Made by a program: the position numbers and the translations under genes. A stretch of 64,000 nt of DNA from Pseudomonas sp. MWU13-2105 (lineage in GTDB: Bacteria > Pseudomonadota > Gammaproteobacteria > Pseudomonadales > Pseudomonadaceae): the NCBI RefSeq assembly GCF_023242315.1, contig NZ_JALLIY010000003.1, positions 1-64,000 on the forward strand. Direction: 5' to 3'. This document shows, piece after piece, positions 1 to 8,725 of this stretch. The notes under the pieces were generated by a model that searched no databases, was not told the origin of the DNA, and saw only the letters and a list, made by a program, of their open reading frames with translations. How positions within the stretch are numbered: the stretch's first letter is position 1; each line of letters begins with the position of its first letter.

Positions 1-279
1 GTCGAGCTTGATGCCGAATTTACCGATGGCATCCACGCCAAATCCGATCGGCCCGGGTGTGTATCCAGATGCGAAGTTGAGGATAAAGCCTTGGGCCCAC
101 TCTTGAGACAAAGATTGCGTTGATCCGTGGAGAGCGGAGAAGTCTCGGCTGAAGAAGTAGTTTCGGGTCTGCAAAACCGCACTGGACTGTTCCAGGAACC
201 CGGTGTCAGTGGCGTGAGCCAGGTTCACGCCAGCGCCTGTGAAAAACAGCGCACACAGCTTGCCTGTATTTCTGATCAT
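1..279 (-). CDS. OprD-family outer-membrane porin, N-terminal part (runs off the window edge)
   Basis: This minus-strand frame opens with an ATG at 279 and stays open for 93 codons to the window edge, so only the 5' part is present. The protein starts with a short basic, hydrophobic signal peptide ([20 protein letters not shown]). The mature start contains [21 protein letters not shown], followed by a segment with [14 protein letters not shown] and [20 protein letters not shown]. That sequence is characteristic of OprD/OccD-type specific-uptake porins of Pseudomonas. A purine-rich AAGAGC stretch precedes the ATG. The substrate cannot be told from this fragment. Confidence 0.85.
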   Translation of the reverse strand, partial: MIRNTGKLCALFFTGAGVNLAHATDTGFLEQSSAVLQTRNYFFSRDFSALHGSTQSLSQEWAQGFILNFASGYTPGPIGFGVDAIGKFGIKLD

Positions 280-849
280 AGTTCAGCTCTTGTTTTTATT
301 AGACGTGACTCTCCATGGCCCTCATTTGGGGCTTGCTGGCAGGCGGGAGAGGTAGGACAGCAACTGGCGCGCTGCGTGTGCAGGGCCTGCGGTGTCGAGA
401 GTCATACTCGCTGCATTGAGTGGGCGCAGCAAGAGCAACTTTATTCATGAGGCGTTGCTCAGAAGGCAACGAATGGGTGAGGCTGCTGAATGAACCTGAG
501 GTAAAGCTGACGGTAGGTGTCTCTGACGCATTATGCGCATGCTGCGCCGAGCACAATGACGCAAGATATTAAGTCAGCGAGGTCGGTGTTTTTAAGCTCG
601 TTACAGCCGTCTTGAATGATAGGAGGTCAGCGCGCGAGGAACGACCTGAATAACTATTTTTTCACAAATAACTAACGCTTTTATTACGCGGTAAGTTGCC
701 GGAAATGCTGTCGGCGAGGGGGGTGGTGCAGTTAATGGTAATTACTCTCTTCTTGGTTTTTGATTTCGGATTTTATTAATATTCGCTAAACTTTTTAAAA
801 TATAGCCGATAAGATTTAAACAAATCACTGGTCCTTTGAGGTATTCGCC
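280..849. other. Long intergenic region without a convincing gene
   Basis: About 570 bases separate the porin start from the small gene at 850. Open frames here have no ribosome binding site or recognisable product. The stretch around 740-830 is markedly AT-rich compared with the surroundings and probably holds the promoter of the downstream small gene. No clear terminator or operator was identified. Confidence 0.5.
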
Positions 850-1032
850 ATGACATCAGCAATTGGTAGTTCAATCCGTGTAGCCATGCCCGTTAGCGCC
901 CCGGTCAAGCCCCAGCAGGCGCCCGCCACCCAGATTGACAGCGACGGCGATCGCGACGGCAGCAAGCCGGGCGAAGTCGAGCAAAAAGCGACTTCGGGCT
1001 CCGTCGGTACGATCATCAACACCAAAGCTTAA
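850..1032 (+). CDS. Small hypothetical protein with a DSDGDRDGS acidic loop
   Basis: This 60-residue protein has a good TTTGAGG ribosome binding site nine bases before its ATG and an AT-rich promoter-like upstream region. It has no signal peptide or membrane segment. Its centre, DSDGDRDGSKPGEVEQ, alternates Asp and Gly like a calcium-binding DxDxDG loop, and the C-terminus ends TGSVGTIINTKA-like (here SGSVGTIINTKA). I recall short uncharacterised Pseudomonas proteins with the same DSDGD-x-DGS signature, so it is likely a real conserved small gene, but its function is unknown. The metal-binding idea is inference only. Confidence 0.7.
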   Translation: MTSAIGSSIRVAMPVSAPVKPQQAPATQIDSDGDRDGSKPGEVEQKATSGSVGTIINTKA

Positions 1033-1043
1033 GCTTTCATTGA

Positions 1044-1110
1044 CGTCGACCCCGATCTTCACGCTTTTGCTTTGTTAGCAATAAAGCAGGAGCGGGAAAC
1101 GGGGCCGACG
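1044..1110. other. Nested inverted repeat downstream of the small gene
   Basis: The arms CGTCG-A-CCCCG (1044-1054) and CGGGG-C-CGACG (1100-1110) are complementary apart from one A/C mismatch. The enclosed segment contains a second pair, TGCTTT and AAAGCA. It lies just after the stop codon of the small gene, so it may end or stabilise that transcript. There is no long T-run, so a classical intrinsic terminator is not shown. Confidence 0.35.
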
Positions 1111-1265
1111 CTCTCACTCTCAACTGTTTCAGTGCGCCGTCATCGCTAATGATGGGATTCAACTTGGGCCTATCCGCTTGCTGTTGTAATAGGCTCGCAA
1201 AAGTCAATCATACTTTCGTAGTAGGAAAGTTGCCTCTTATACAATAAAACTTCTGCGGCGCAATA

Positions 1266-2246
1266 TCAGCGTTCTTCTCCTTCCTCCGCTGCAACTTGTA
1301 ATTTTCCGTCCAGAACGTATATCTCCTTGAACGCTTGCCCATCGCGCAGCACGAACAAGGCCTGCATGCCGCGTTCCTGAGCCAGGCGTGGGCCTTGCGT
1401 TTCGCCCAGGACCATCAAGGCCGTGGCCCATGCGTCGGCGAGCAGGCAGGTTGGCGCCACCACGGTGACGCTGGCGAGGGGGTTGCTCAGTGGTGCGCCG
1501 GTCGCCGGGTCCATGGTGTGGGCGTAGGATCGACCCGCCACATCGACCCATTGTCGATAGTCCCCGGAGGTGGCAATGGCGGCGTCGCCGAGCTCCATGA
1601 CCCCCATCACTTCACGCAGTCCCCGGTTGGGTTTTTCCAGGGCCACGGCCCACGCGCTGCCGTCGGGTTTGACGCCACGGGCACGCATTTCGCCGTCGAT
1701 ACCCACCAGGTAGCGGGTGATGCCAAAACCTTCCAGGCCATGGGCCAATTCGTCGACCCCGAAGCCCTTGGCGATGCCGTTCAAATCCAGGGTCAATGGC
1801 GCGCGCTTGCGTACCTGATTGCGCCGTGAATCGACCAACAGGGCGGCGCTGGCCGGCAAACGGGCGCGTGGCGGCATCGCCGCCGACGGCTGCGCGGTGA
1901 TGGTCTGTTCGCCGGGGCCGAATCCCCAGGCCTGTACCAGGTCACCGACAGCGATGTCGAAGGCTCCGTTGGATTGCTGGCTGATACGCAGCGCCGCCGA
2001 CAACACCCCAATCATTTCCCGGGGAACCGGCACCCATTCCTGTTCGGCGGCGGCGTTGAGGCGATTGAGGTCGGAGTCGACCTTCCAGGTCGACATCTGC
2101 TGGTCCACCTGACCCACGGCCTGCGCGAGGGCCTGGCCGATGGCGTCGGTGTCGATCCCAGCATCTGCATAGAACAACGCCGTGTAGCGCGTGCCCATGG
2201 TTTCGCCATTGAGGCTGTAGCGTTGCAGTTCAGTAGATATCTTCAC
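1266..2246 (-). CDS. apbE: FAD:protein FMN transferase (ApbE family)
   Basis: ApbE enzymes transfer FMN from FAD to a Thr or Ser in target proteins. This 326-residue protein shows the family hallmarks: a GETMGTRY start, DLNGIAKGFGVDELA, the SGDYRQW motif, and the HTMDPATGAPL...ADAWATALMVLG Mg-binding C-terminal block. The start is a GTG at 2246 with an AAGGA site seven bases away. It overlaps the end of the upstream PepSY reductase gene by 17 bases, so the two are translationally coupled. Oddly, no signal peptide or lipobox is visible at the N-terminus, whereas ApbE proteins that work on exported targets are usually periplasmic. It is the last gene of a DUF2271-PepSY-ApbE operon. Confidence 0.9.
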   Translation of the reverse strand: MKISTELQRYSLNGETMGTRYTALFYADAGIDTDAIGQALAQAVGQVDQQMSTWKVDSDLNRLNAAAEQEWVPVPREMIGVLSAALRISQQSNGAFDIAVGDLVQAWGFGPGEQTITAQPSAAMPPRARLPASAALLVDSRRNQVRKRAPLTLDLNGIAKGFGVDELAHGLEGFGITRYLVGIDGEMRARGVKPDGSAWAVALEKPNRGLREVMGVMELGDAAIATSGDYRQWVDVAGRSYAHTMDPATGAPLSNPLASVTVVAPTCLLADAWATALMVLGETQGPRLAQERGMQALFVLRDGQAFKEIYVLDGKLQVAAEEGEER

Positions 2247-4410
2247 GGTAGCGTCCTTGTGTCTTCAGGGTCAGCACACTGAGCTCGAGAGGCGCGAGCA
2301 CTTCATCCAGCGCCTGCATCACGCCCTTGGCCATTTCGCGACTGCCACATACCAATACCTGCGCGCCTTTCTCAATCAACCGGCGCAGGGCCAGTGCATC
2401 GTTGATCAGCCTGTCCTGGACATAGCTGCGCTCCTGGGCCTGGGAAAAGGCCGCGCGTAACGCCGTCAGGCGGCGGTCCGCCAGGTAGCGCTTGAGTTCC
2501 GGCTCGTAGAGAAAGTCCGAGGCCGGGTGGCGTCCACCCCAATACAGGTGCATCGGGTGCCGGTCCTTGTTGTTGCGGATAAAACCGGCCAGGGGACCGA
2601 TACCGGTACCGGCCCCGATCAGAATCACCGGCTGGCTGCCCGCCGCTGGACGAAACTGCGGGTTGGGCTGGATAAATGCATCGATCCGCGCACCAATTTC
2701 CAGGTCATGAAGAAACGCCGAGCACAGGCCGTCCTGGTGTTTACGTACGCAGATTTCCAGCACGCCATCCTCCGAACGACTGGCCAGCGAGTAGAACCGT
2801 GGCACCGGGCTGCCCGGGGGCAGGATTCCGACCAGGTCGCCGGCCTGGAAGCTCGGTAGCTCGCCGGCGGCCTTGAAGCCCAGGACCTGGGTCGGCGCAT
2901 TCACCTGTTCACCGTAGACGGTGCGCTCAGTCAACAGCAGTGATTGGGTGCGCGGACGCTCTGGGGTGTGGACCAGGGTCAGCTCATGTCCGAGTTTCTC
3001 ACCCAGGGCATGGCCCCAGCGGGCGAACGTCTGCGAGGATTGTCGGTTGATGGTTTCAAGTTCCAGCAACGCCGAGCCACCGGCTTGCAGCAGCGCGTCC
3101 TGGACCTGATGGGCGAACTGACAGAAGCGGGCAAACTGTCGATCACCAAAGCCCAGCACGGCAAACGGCAGACCGGGTTTGAGTCCGGACTTACCGAGTC
3201 GCGCCAGGAACTGTGTTGCCGAAGCCGGGGCATCGCCGTCGCCGTGGCTCGCGGTGAGAATGAACAGGCGCTTGGCGCTCTGGTACTCGCCGGTCCATTC
3301 ATTCATCGAGGTGCTGTGTACCTGATGGCCGGCCCGGTGCAAGGCTTCATGCAGGGACTTGGCAAAACCCCAGGTGCTGTTGTTTTCGCTGCCGACCAGA
3401 AGCACGCAGTCGGCGGATTGCGCGGTGCTGTTGTGGTTCAGCTTCGGTCCGGCCTTGCGGCGACGCCACCAGAGCAAAATACCGGTCACGCTCATCAACG
3501 GTACGCACAGGGCGCAGGCCCCGAGCGGCAGGCCCAGCCACCAGAGGCCTTCAGCGGTATGCAGTTGGTAAATCCACTCGTAAGCGTTGTGCATCGCGTC
3601 GTGGGGCAGATAGGACAGCCAGGCTCCGTTGGCCGGGTCCACGTAACCATCGCCCTGGGCCGTGCGCAGGGTAAATACGTCCCGCGGATTGTCGGGGCTT
3701 GGGTAAACCAGCTCGCGCAGATCGTTCAGGTCGGTGCTCCGCAAGGCTTGCAGACTAGCGATCGGCAAGGCCGGAGCGGCGCTGATCTGGCTGGGGAAGG
3801 GCGGTTCATCCTGGCTGCCGTCGGCGACCAGCCCCAGGGTGGTGGCGGACAGGTACAGCCCGCTCAATGCCGATAGCAGCAGGCCGAGCAAGGCCAGGCG
3901 CCCGACTTCCGAATGCCAGCGCTGGCTGAATGTGCCCCGCAGCGGACGCAGCAGGTTGCGCCAGCCGCCCAGGCGCCGCGCCAGCAATAGCGTGCCGGAC
4001 ACCGACAACATCAGGATGAACAGCGCGCCGACGGCGGATACCGCGTGGCCGGGCACGCCGAGGAACAGCGAGCGATGCAGGTCTTTCACCCAGCGCGAGA
4101 AGGACGACGGCGCATAGGGCGCGAGGCCCTGGCCGGTCAATGGGTCGACGGTTTCCATCGCGGCCTGATCGTTCCGGGTGTAGTAGACGATCACTGTTCC
4201 GGAAGCGCTGCGGCGGATCTGCTCGACGCCAGGGAAATGCTCGGCGACGCGTCCGGCCAGTTGCCCGACATTGATTTGCCCGCTGGCGCTCGGAACACTG
4301 TGCAGGCGCTCCAGGGCCGGGTCAATGGACAGCAGCGCACCGCTGATGGCCAGGAGCATGACCAGCAGCGCGGCGATCAGGCCGGGCAGTGAGTGGAACT
4401 GGCGAAGCAT
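2230..4410 (-). CDS. PepSY-transmembrane flavodoxin/NADPH-flavin reductase fusion protein
   Basis: The 726-residue protein joins a PepSY_TM membrane part (residues about 1-340) with four hydrophobic helices to a cytosolic CYPOR-like electron chain. The membrane part carries His residues in DLHRS, RWHSE and QLHTAEG that could ligate heme. The flavodoxin domain begins at LLVGSENNSTWGFAKSLHEA. The ferredoxin-reductase part shows RFYSLAS (FAD), GTGIGPLAGFI (NADPH), YWGGRHP and a terminal GRYREDIY. Such proteins are predicted to move electrons from NADPH across the inner membrane. The ATG at 4410 was chosen because of a GGAGG site six bases upstream; a longer frame exists. DUF2271 lies upstream and apbE overlaps downstream. 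Confidence 0.88.
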   Translation of the reverse strand: MLRQFHSLPGLIAALLVMLLAISGALLSIDPALERLHSVPSASGQINVGQLAGRVAEHFPGVEQIRRSASGTVIVYYTRNDQAAMETVDPLTGQGLAPYAPSSFSRWVKDLHRSLFLGVPGHAVSAVGALFILMLSVSGTLLLARRLGGWRNLLRPLRGTFSQRWHSEVGRLALLGLLLSALSGLYLSATTLGLVADGSQDEPPFPSQISAAPALPIASLQALRSTDLNDLRELVYPSPDNPRDVFTLRTAQGDGYVDPANGAWLSYLPHDAMHNAYEWIYQLHTAEGLWWLGLPLGACALCVPLMSVTGILLWWRRRKAGPKLNHNSTAQSADCVLLVGSENNSTWGFAKSLHEALHRAGHQVHSTSMNEWTGEYQSAKRLFILTASHGDGDAPASATQFLARLGKSGLKPGLPFAVLGFGDRQFARFCQFAHQVQDALLQAGGSALLELETINRQSSQTFARWGHALGEKLGHELTLVHTPERPRTQSLLLTERTVYGEQVNAPTQVLGFKAAGELPSFQAGDLVGILPPGSPVPRFYSLASRSEDGVLEICVRKHQDGLCSAFLHDLEIGARIDAFIQPNPQFRPAAGSQPVILIGAGTGIGPLAGFIRNNKDRHPMHLYWGGRHPASDFLYEPELKRYLADRRLTALRAAFSQAQERSYVQDRLINDALALRRLIEKGAQVLVCGSREMAKGVMQALDEVLAPLELSVLTLKTQGRYREDIY

Positions 4411-4435
4411 GTTCAGCCTCCGGTAACGGCAGGTG

Positions 4436-4906
4436 TTACAGGTCGTAGGTAAAGGACTCGACATAGGTGTTGCCGATGGTCGGCTTGCCCGCCCCCTTGG
4501 TGGTCAGGGGCACGCTGACGTCGGCCCGGCCTTCGCGCTTGTTCTCCACGGCGCTGTCGATACGGATCTGAAACCCGGCATCGATCAAGCTGTCCGCCAA
4601 CTCGACACTGACTTTGAGGGTGTCGCCGCTGCCGACGCTGGCACCGCTGACCCCATCAAATTCAGCGGGTTTCTGGCCGCTGCCGCGGGCCCAGTCGCTC
4701 AGATGCCGGTAATACTTGGCCTTGCGGCCGGCGACCCAGAGGGTTTTCTGGTACTGGCCATTGCCGTCGGTGACGTAGATCGCCAGATAGGCATCGCTAC
4801 CGCTGTAGTCCTTGAGCTGGGTGGTCAGGGTCACTTCACGGGCCTGTGCCAGCTCCGGCAGGGCGAGGGCGCCGACGAGGCAGGTTGCAGCAATGAGGGT
4901 CTTCAT
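4436..4906 (-). CDS. Exported DUF2271 protein with a flavinylation-like motif
   Basis: A 156-residue protein with a clean Sec signal peptide (MKTLIAATCLVGALALPELAQA), first gene of the DUF2271-PepSY-ApbE operon. The mature part is DUF2271-like (ending TIGNTYVESFTYDL). At residues 84-90 it reads DGVSGAS, which fits the D-x-x-[ST]-G-A-[TS] pattern of ApbE flavinylation sites, with Ser90 as the possible FMN acceptor. Family knowledge: ApbE attaches FMN to such motifs in NqrC/RnfG-type proteins. Inference: this is the periplasmic electron acceptor of the PepSY reductase. The ATG at 4906 is preceded by AGGAT; the longer frame upstream is rejected because the signal peptide starts here. Confidence 0.8.
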   Translation of the reverse strand: MKTLIAATCLVGALALPELAQAREVTLTTQLKDYSGSDAYLAIYVTDGNGQYQKTLWVAGRKAKYYRHLSDWARGSGQKPAEFDGVSGASVGSGDTLKVSVELADSLIDAGFQIRIDSAVENKREGRADVSVPLTTKGAGKPTIGNTYVESFTYDL

Positions 4907-4952
4907 GACGGTATCCTGTTTGAGCGGTGTGGCAAGAGAATGGACTTGCCGG

Positions 4953-4970
4953 CTGACAGCAACCTGAATC
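4953..4970. promoter_or_regulatory. Candidate response-regulator box 1 (CTGA-N7-CTGA direct repeat)
   Basis: The 18-mer CTGACAGCAACCTGAATC holds two CTGA half-sites 11 bases apart, the geometry typical of OmpR/PhoB-family binding. It lies 47 bases upstream of the DUF2271 start codon and matches box 2 at 17 of 18 positions. Confidence 0.6.
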
Positions 4971-5022
4971 CTTGGAAATAGCTGCCGCAGCCGGCGTCTG
5001 TGGCATACCCTAGAGCGCATTC

Positions 5023-5040
5023 CTGACAGCCACCTGAATC
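5023..5040. promoter_or_regulatory. Candidate response-regulator box 2 (CTGA-N7-CTGA direct repeat)
   Basis: CTGACAGCCACCTGAATC repeats box 1 with one difference, exactly 70 bases further on, and lies 64 bases before the response-regulator ATG. It runs into TTCAGG, so CCTGAA-TC-TTCAGG also forms a perfect palindrome. The pair suggests the regulator controls both its own operon and the divergent redox operon. Confidence 0.6.
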
Positions 5041-5103
5041 TTCAGGCTCACGTCAGCAAAGGCATTTAAGCTGCGCCACGACAACCATCACGAGAGGTGC
5101 CGC

Positions 5104-5763
5104 ATGCGGGTTTTACTGGTCGAGGACGCAGCAGGGTTGGGGGAGGCCGTGCGCGAGCAGATCGCCGATGATGGCCACGCCGTGGATTGGGTGCAGCGCC
5201 TGGACCATGCGCGCAGCAGTGTGCGCAGCACACCTTACGACCTGATCCTGCTCGACCTGATGCTACCGGACGGTCGCGGGCTGGACTTTTTGCGCCAGCA
5301 ACGCTCGGCCGGGGATGTGACCCCGGTGATCATCCTGACCGCCCAGGACCAGATATCCGAGCGTATTGCCGGCCTGAATGCCGGTGCCGACGACTACCTG
5401 GTCAAGCCGTTCGATCTGTTTGAACTCTCGGCCCGGGTGGCCGCTGTGGCCCGCCGGTACAGCGGCAATCCCAACCCGCACATCAGGCTCGGTGATCTGC
5501 AGGTCGATATGAGCGCCCGCACGGTACAGCGTGGCGGCGCGATCGTGGATCTCACGGCCCGCGAGTGGGCGCTGTTCGAGGCGTTTGTCCAGCGTCCCGC
5601 GGCGCTGTTGTCCAAGTCGCAGCTCGAGGAGCGGCTGTACGCCTTTGGCGCCGAAATCGAGAGCAATACCATCGAGGTCTATATCAGCCGCCTGCGTAAA
5701 AAGCTCGGCCGGGAAATGATTGAAACCGTGCGCGGCATGGGCTACCGGTTGATCTGCGAATGA
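5104..5763 (+). CDS. OmpR/PhoB-family DNA-binding response regulator
   Basis: This 219-residue protein has an N-terminal receiver domain with acidic residues E7-D8, phospho-acceptor Asp51 in LILLDLMLPDGRG, the Thr of ILTAQ and the Lys of LVKPFD. A C-terminal winged helix follows (residues about 125-219), with TAREWALFEAF, SNTIEVYISRLRKKL and a final RGMGYRL. This is the QseB/PmrA/TctD-like class. It overlaps its kinase gene by four bases (ATGA), and its promoter region carries two matching direct-repeat boxes. Its likely targets are itself and the divergent DUF2271-PepSY-ApbE operon. The signal is unknown. Confidence 0.93.
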   Translation: MRVLLVEDAAGLGEAVREQIADDGHAVDWVQRLDHARSSVRSTPYDLILLDLMLPDGRGLDFLRQQRSAGDVTPVIILTAQDQISERIAGLNAGADDYLVKPFDLFELSARVAAVARRYSGNPNPHIRLGDLQVDMSARTVQRGGAIVDLTAREWALFEAFVQRPAALLSKSQLEERLYAFGAEIESNTIEVYISRLRKKLGREMIETVRGMGYRLICE

Positions 5764-7103
5764 AGCCGTCGGCAAGCTTGCAGAAACGCCTGGGACTGGG
5801 CCTGACCCTGGGCATGACCTTGCTTTGGCTGGGGGGCACCGTCGGCGCCTGGCTGGTGGTGCAACATGAGTTGAACGAGGCGTTCGACAGCGCGTTGGAA
5901 GAAACTGCGCAACGCATCCTGCCGCTGGCAGTGCTGGAAATCGACAATCGCGAAGAACCGCGCGAGGCTCAACACGTTCCCACCCTGAGAATGCACAAGG
6001 AGTACCTGTCCTATCTGGTGCGCGATGCCAACGGCGAAATCCTGATGCAGTCCCACGACGCCAGCCCGAAGGTCTTCAGCAAACAGCCGGGCGAAGGCTT
6101 CTCCACCACTGAAAAGTACCGCCTGTACGGCGCCAGTGCACGGCATGGAACGGTGTTTATCGAGATCGCCGAGCCCTTGGGCCATCGCCGTGAAGCCGCG
6201 CGCGAAGCGCTGTTTGCCTTGTTGCTGCCGTTACTGGCACTGATCCCCATCAGTCTGCTGGGCACCTGGCTGTTCGTGCGGATCAGTCTGCGCAGCGTAT
6301 TGGCCTATCGCCGAGCCGTTGAAGTGCGGGGTGTCGGTGATCTGTCGCCGATCCAGGTGGCACGCTTGCCGGCTGAAATCGATCCGCTGGCCGAAGCGGT
6401 CAACCACCTGCTGGAGCGCTTGCGCAAGGCGTTGGAGGCAGAGCGCAGTTTCACCGCCAACAGTGCCCATGAACTGCGTACCCCCCTGGCCGCGACGCTG
6501 GCGCAGATCCAGCGGCTGCGCCACGAGGCCCCCGAAGGCCCGTTGCGCGCGCGCGCGACAAAGATCGAAAGCTCCTTGCGGGAGTTGGCCAGGCTCTCGG
6601 AAAAGCTTATGCAACTGGCCAAGGCCGAAGGCGGCGGGCTGTTGTCCGAGACCCCCCAGGACCTGATTCCGTTGCTGGCCCATGTGGTTGATGAATGGAA
6701 CCACCACAGCGCTCGGCGGATCGAGTTGCAGCTACCGGCCCAGGCCAGTGTCTTTACGGCCATCGACCCGGACGCCTTCGGCATCCTGTTGCGCAACCTG
6801 ATCGAGAATGCGTTGAAGTACGGGGCGGCGGATCAGCCAGTCGAAGTCGGTCTTAGCGAGCGGGGGCTGTTGCGGGTGGTCAATGGCGGGCCGGCGGTGC
6901 CGGAGCCGGTGTTGCAGCGCTTGACCGAGCGCTTTGTCAGGGGCAGCAGCGAGGCGAGCGGTTCGGGGCTGGGCTTGGCAATTGCCAAGACCATTGTCCA
7001 TGGGGTCAAGGCAAGCATGACATTGGCATCGCCCGCTCCGGGTCGGGCGGACGGTTTCGAAGTGGCCATCCAGTTTCATCTGGCATCGACTCTGCCCGGT
7101 TGA
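5760..7103 (+). CDS. Membrane sensor histidine kinase partnered with the upstream response regulator
   Basis: A 447-residue kinase with a first membrane helix at residues about 11-34, a periplasmic sensor of roughly 115 residues, a second helix (LLPLLALIPISLLGTWLFV), a HAMP-like linker, and the HisKA H-box FTANSAHELRTPLAATLAQ. The ATPase domain shows NLIENALKYG (N-box) and GSGLGLAIAKTIV (G2 box). It is co-transcribed and translationally coupled (ATGA) with the response regulator. The periplasmic domain is not one I recognise, so the signal is unknown; the neighbours suggest an envelope redox or metal cue. Confidence 0.92.
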   Translation: MKPSASLQKRLGLGLTLGMTLLWLGGTVGAWLVVQHELNEAFDSALEETAQRILPLAVLEIDNREEPREAQHVPTLRMHKEYLSYLVRDANGEILMQSHDASPKVFSKQPGEGFSTTEKYRLYGASARHGTVFIEIAEPLGHRREAAREALFALLLPLLALIPISLLGTWLFVRISLRSVLAYRRAVEVRGVGDLSPIQVARLPAEIDPLAEAVNHLLERLRKALEAERSFTANSAHELRTPLAATLAQIQRLRHEAPEGPLRARATKIESSLRELARLSEKLMQLAKAEGGGLLSETPQDLIPLLAHVVDEWNHHSARRIELQLPAQASVFTAIDPDAFGILLRNLIENALKYGAADQPVEVGLSERGLLRVVNGGPAVPEPVLQRLTERFVRGSSEASGSGLGLAIAKTIVHGVKASMTLASPAPGRADGFEVAIQFHLASTLPG

Positions 7104-7294
7104 GCAGGGCCCTCTGGCTTTAATCGCCAGATAAGCGTCCTGGACAGCGAAAATGGGCGGGTGGTCTACAATTGAGATTCAAAATGTCCGGTCGCAGGAT
7201 GTTTGCATAATGATGTAGAGAGCCGTTGGCATGTCGCAGGCTATGGAGTTGGCACTGGATCCGTGCCGGTAAAATGGATTTATGTGAGGGGGCT

Positions 7295-8725
7295 ATGAAT
7301 AATTCTATTGCTACCGACGAGCCGTCTGAAGCTATCCATCTTATAATTAAAATCTATGCTTGCTTGCTGCTCGCGGGGTTTGCGTTTGTTCCGGCCTATC
7401 TGACTGGCTACTTGTACTTCTTCCAGGATCCGAGCCTTTTATTCGAGAACCACACGTTCCATATCATTGCGATCACGGCCGCCGCCCTGGAGGGTTTGTT
7501 TGTTACTTACGTAACCTGGTGCTGCTATCAGTCGTCGGGAGATCCGCTGCTGCGCTGGATGACATTGGGCTTTCTCGGTTTTGTGATGACCTATGCCTTG
7601 CATGGGGCGTTCACCGGGCTTGCCCACTCCCATCTCTGGCTCTTCCTGCTTTACGGCCCGGCCTCGCGACTGGTCATGGCGATACTGCTGTTGGTCGGCA
7701 TGCTGTCCTACCATCAACCCCCTGACTCTGCGGCCCAACGCACAAAGCTCCGCCCGTGGTTGACCTGGATAGGGCTGTTCCTGCTGGTTGACCTGGCAGT
7801 GGCATTCGTTGCTAACTCCCAGGTTGCTGGCCATCCCGCAGTACGCCTCTCGCTGGAAGGTGGGGCCCTGGTTTTTTCCGCCTTGAATGTGGCAGTGCTG
7901 CTGTTGCGTCGTTTCCGTTCGCCGCTGATGGTGATTTTTGCCATCTCGGTTACCGCGTTCGCGTTGTCTTCCCTTACGTTCATCCTGGCGCGTCCCTGGA
8001 ACCATATGTGGTGGCTCGGCCATGCGATCTTCGCCGCTGGATTCTTCCTGTTGAGCTATGGGGTGGCGCAAGCGTTCCTCAGCACCCGCTCGTTCTCGAA
8101 AATCTACAGTCAAGGGGAACTGATGGTGCGTCTTGCCGAGGCGATGGCGTACACCGAAAATGCCTTGCAGGAACTGCAACGCACCAATCAGGAACTCGGC
8201 CACCTTGCGGCGACCGATCCATTGACTGGCGCGGACAATCGGCGTCGTTTCATGGAGCGAGTCGAGGCCGAAATTGACCGGGCCAAGCGCGGCGGCGTTC
8301 CGTTCTCGGTGTTGGCGCTCGACCTGGACAACTTCAAGTCCATCAATGATCGCTTTGGGCATCAGGTGGGCGATGACATCCTCAAGAGATTCGTGCAGGA
8401 GTGTCTCGAATCGATCCGGCCCTACGACGGCGTAGCCCGAGTGGGTGGGGAAGAGTTCATGATCTTGCTGCCCCAGACTTCACTCGAAGGCGCGCGGGTA
8501 ATCGCCGAGCGTTTGCGAAACACCATTGCAACGACTTCTTTCAATATCAGCCAGCAACGGCTGACCACGGTCACAGTGAGCATCGGCGTATCGCAATACG
8601 GCCGTGACGGGGACGCCATCGAAGAAATTCTGCGTGTGGCCGATCAACGCCTATATGACGCGAAACACCAAGGCCGCAACTGTGTCGTCACTGCCATCAA
8701 AACCGTCCTGCAGCCTCTGCCCTGA
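7295..8725 (+). CDS. Membrane-anchored diguanylate cyclase (GGDEF)
   Basis: A 476-residue protein with about eight hydrophobic helices in the first 270 residues, a short coiled linker (LAEAMAYTENALQELQRTNQELGHL), and a complete C-terminal GGDEF domain. The active site reads GGEEF, and an RPYD I-site lies five residues before it, so both catalysis and product inhibition by cyclic di-GMP look intact. The membrane part resembles MASE-type sensors, but I cannot assign the subtype. The ATG at 7295 has a GAGGGGG site directly upstream; an upstream in-frame extension of 23 residues lacks support. It is followed by an HD-GYP phosphodiesterase and a chemoreceptor in the same direction. Confidence 0.9.
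   Translation: MNNSIATDEPSEAIHLIIKIYACLLLAGFAFVPAYLTGYLYFFQDPSLLFENHTFHIIAITAAALEGLFVTYVTWCCYQSSGDPLLRWMTLGFLGFVMTYALHGAFTGLAHSHLWLFLLYGPASRLVMAILLLVGMLSYHQPPDSAAQRTKLRPWLTWIGLFLLVDLAVAFVANSQVAGHPAVRLSLEGGALVFSALNVAVLLLRRFRSPLMVIFAISVTAFALSSLTFILARPWNHMWWLGHAIFAAGFFLLSYGVAQAFLSTRSFSKIYSQGELMVRLAEAMAYTENALQELQRTNQELGHLAATDPLTGADNRRRFMERVEAEIDRAKRGGVPFSVLALDLDNFKSINDRFGHQVGDDILKRFVQECLESIRPYDGVARVGGEEFMILLPQTSLEGARVIAERLRNTIATTSFNISQQRLTTVTVSIGVSQYGRDGDAIEEILRVADQRLYDAKHQGRNCVVTAIKTVLQPLP

Noticed and set aside
127..556. Frames of 107 and 85 codons near the left edge
   Set aside because: The first is opposite the OprD signal peptide; the second lies in the gap without a start signal.
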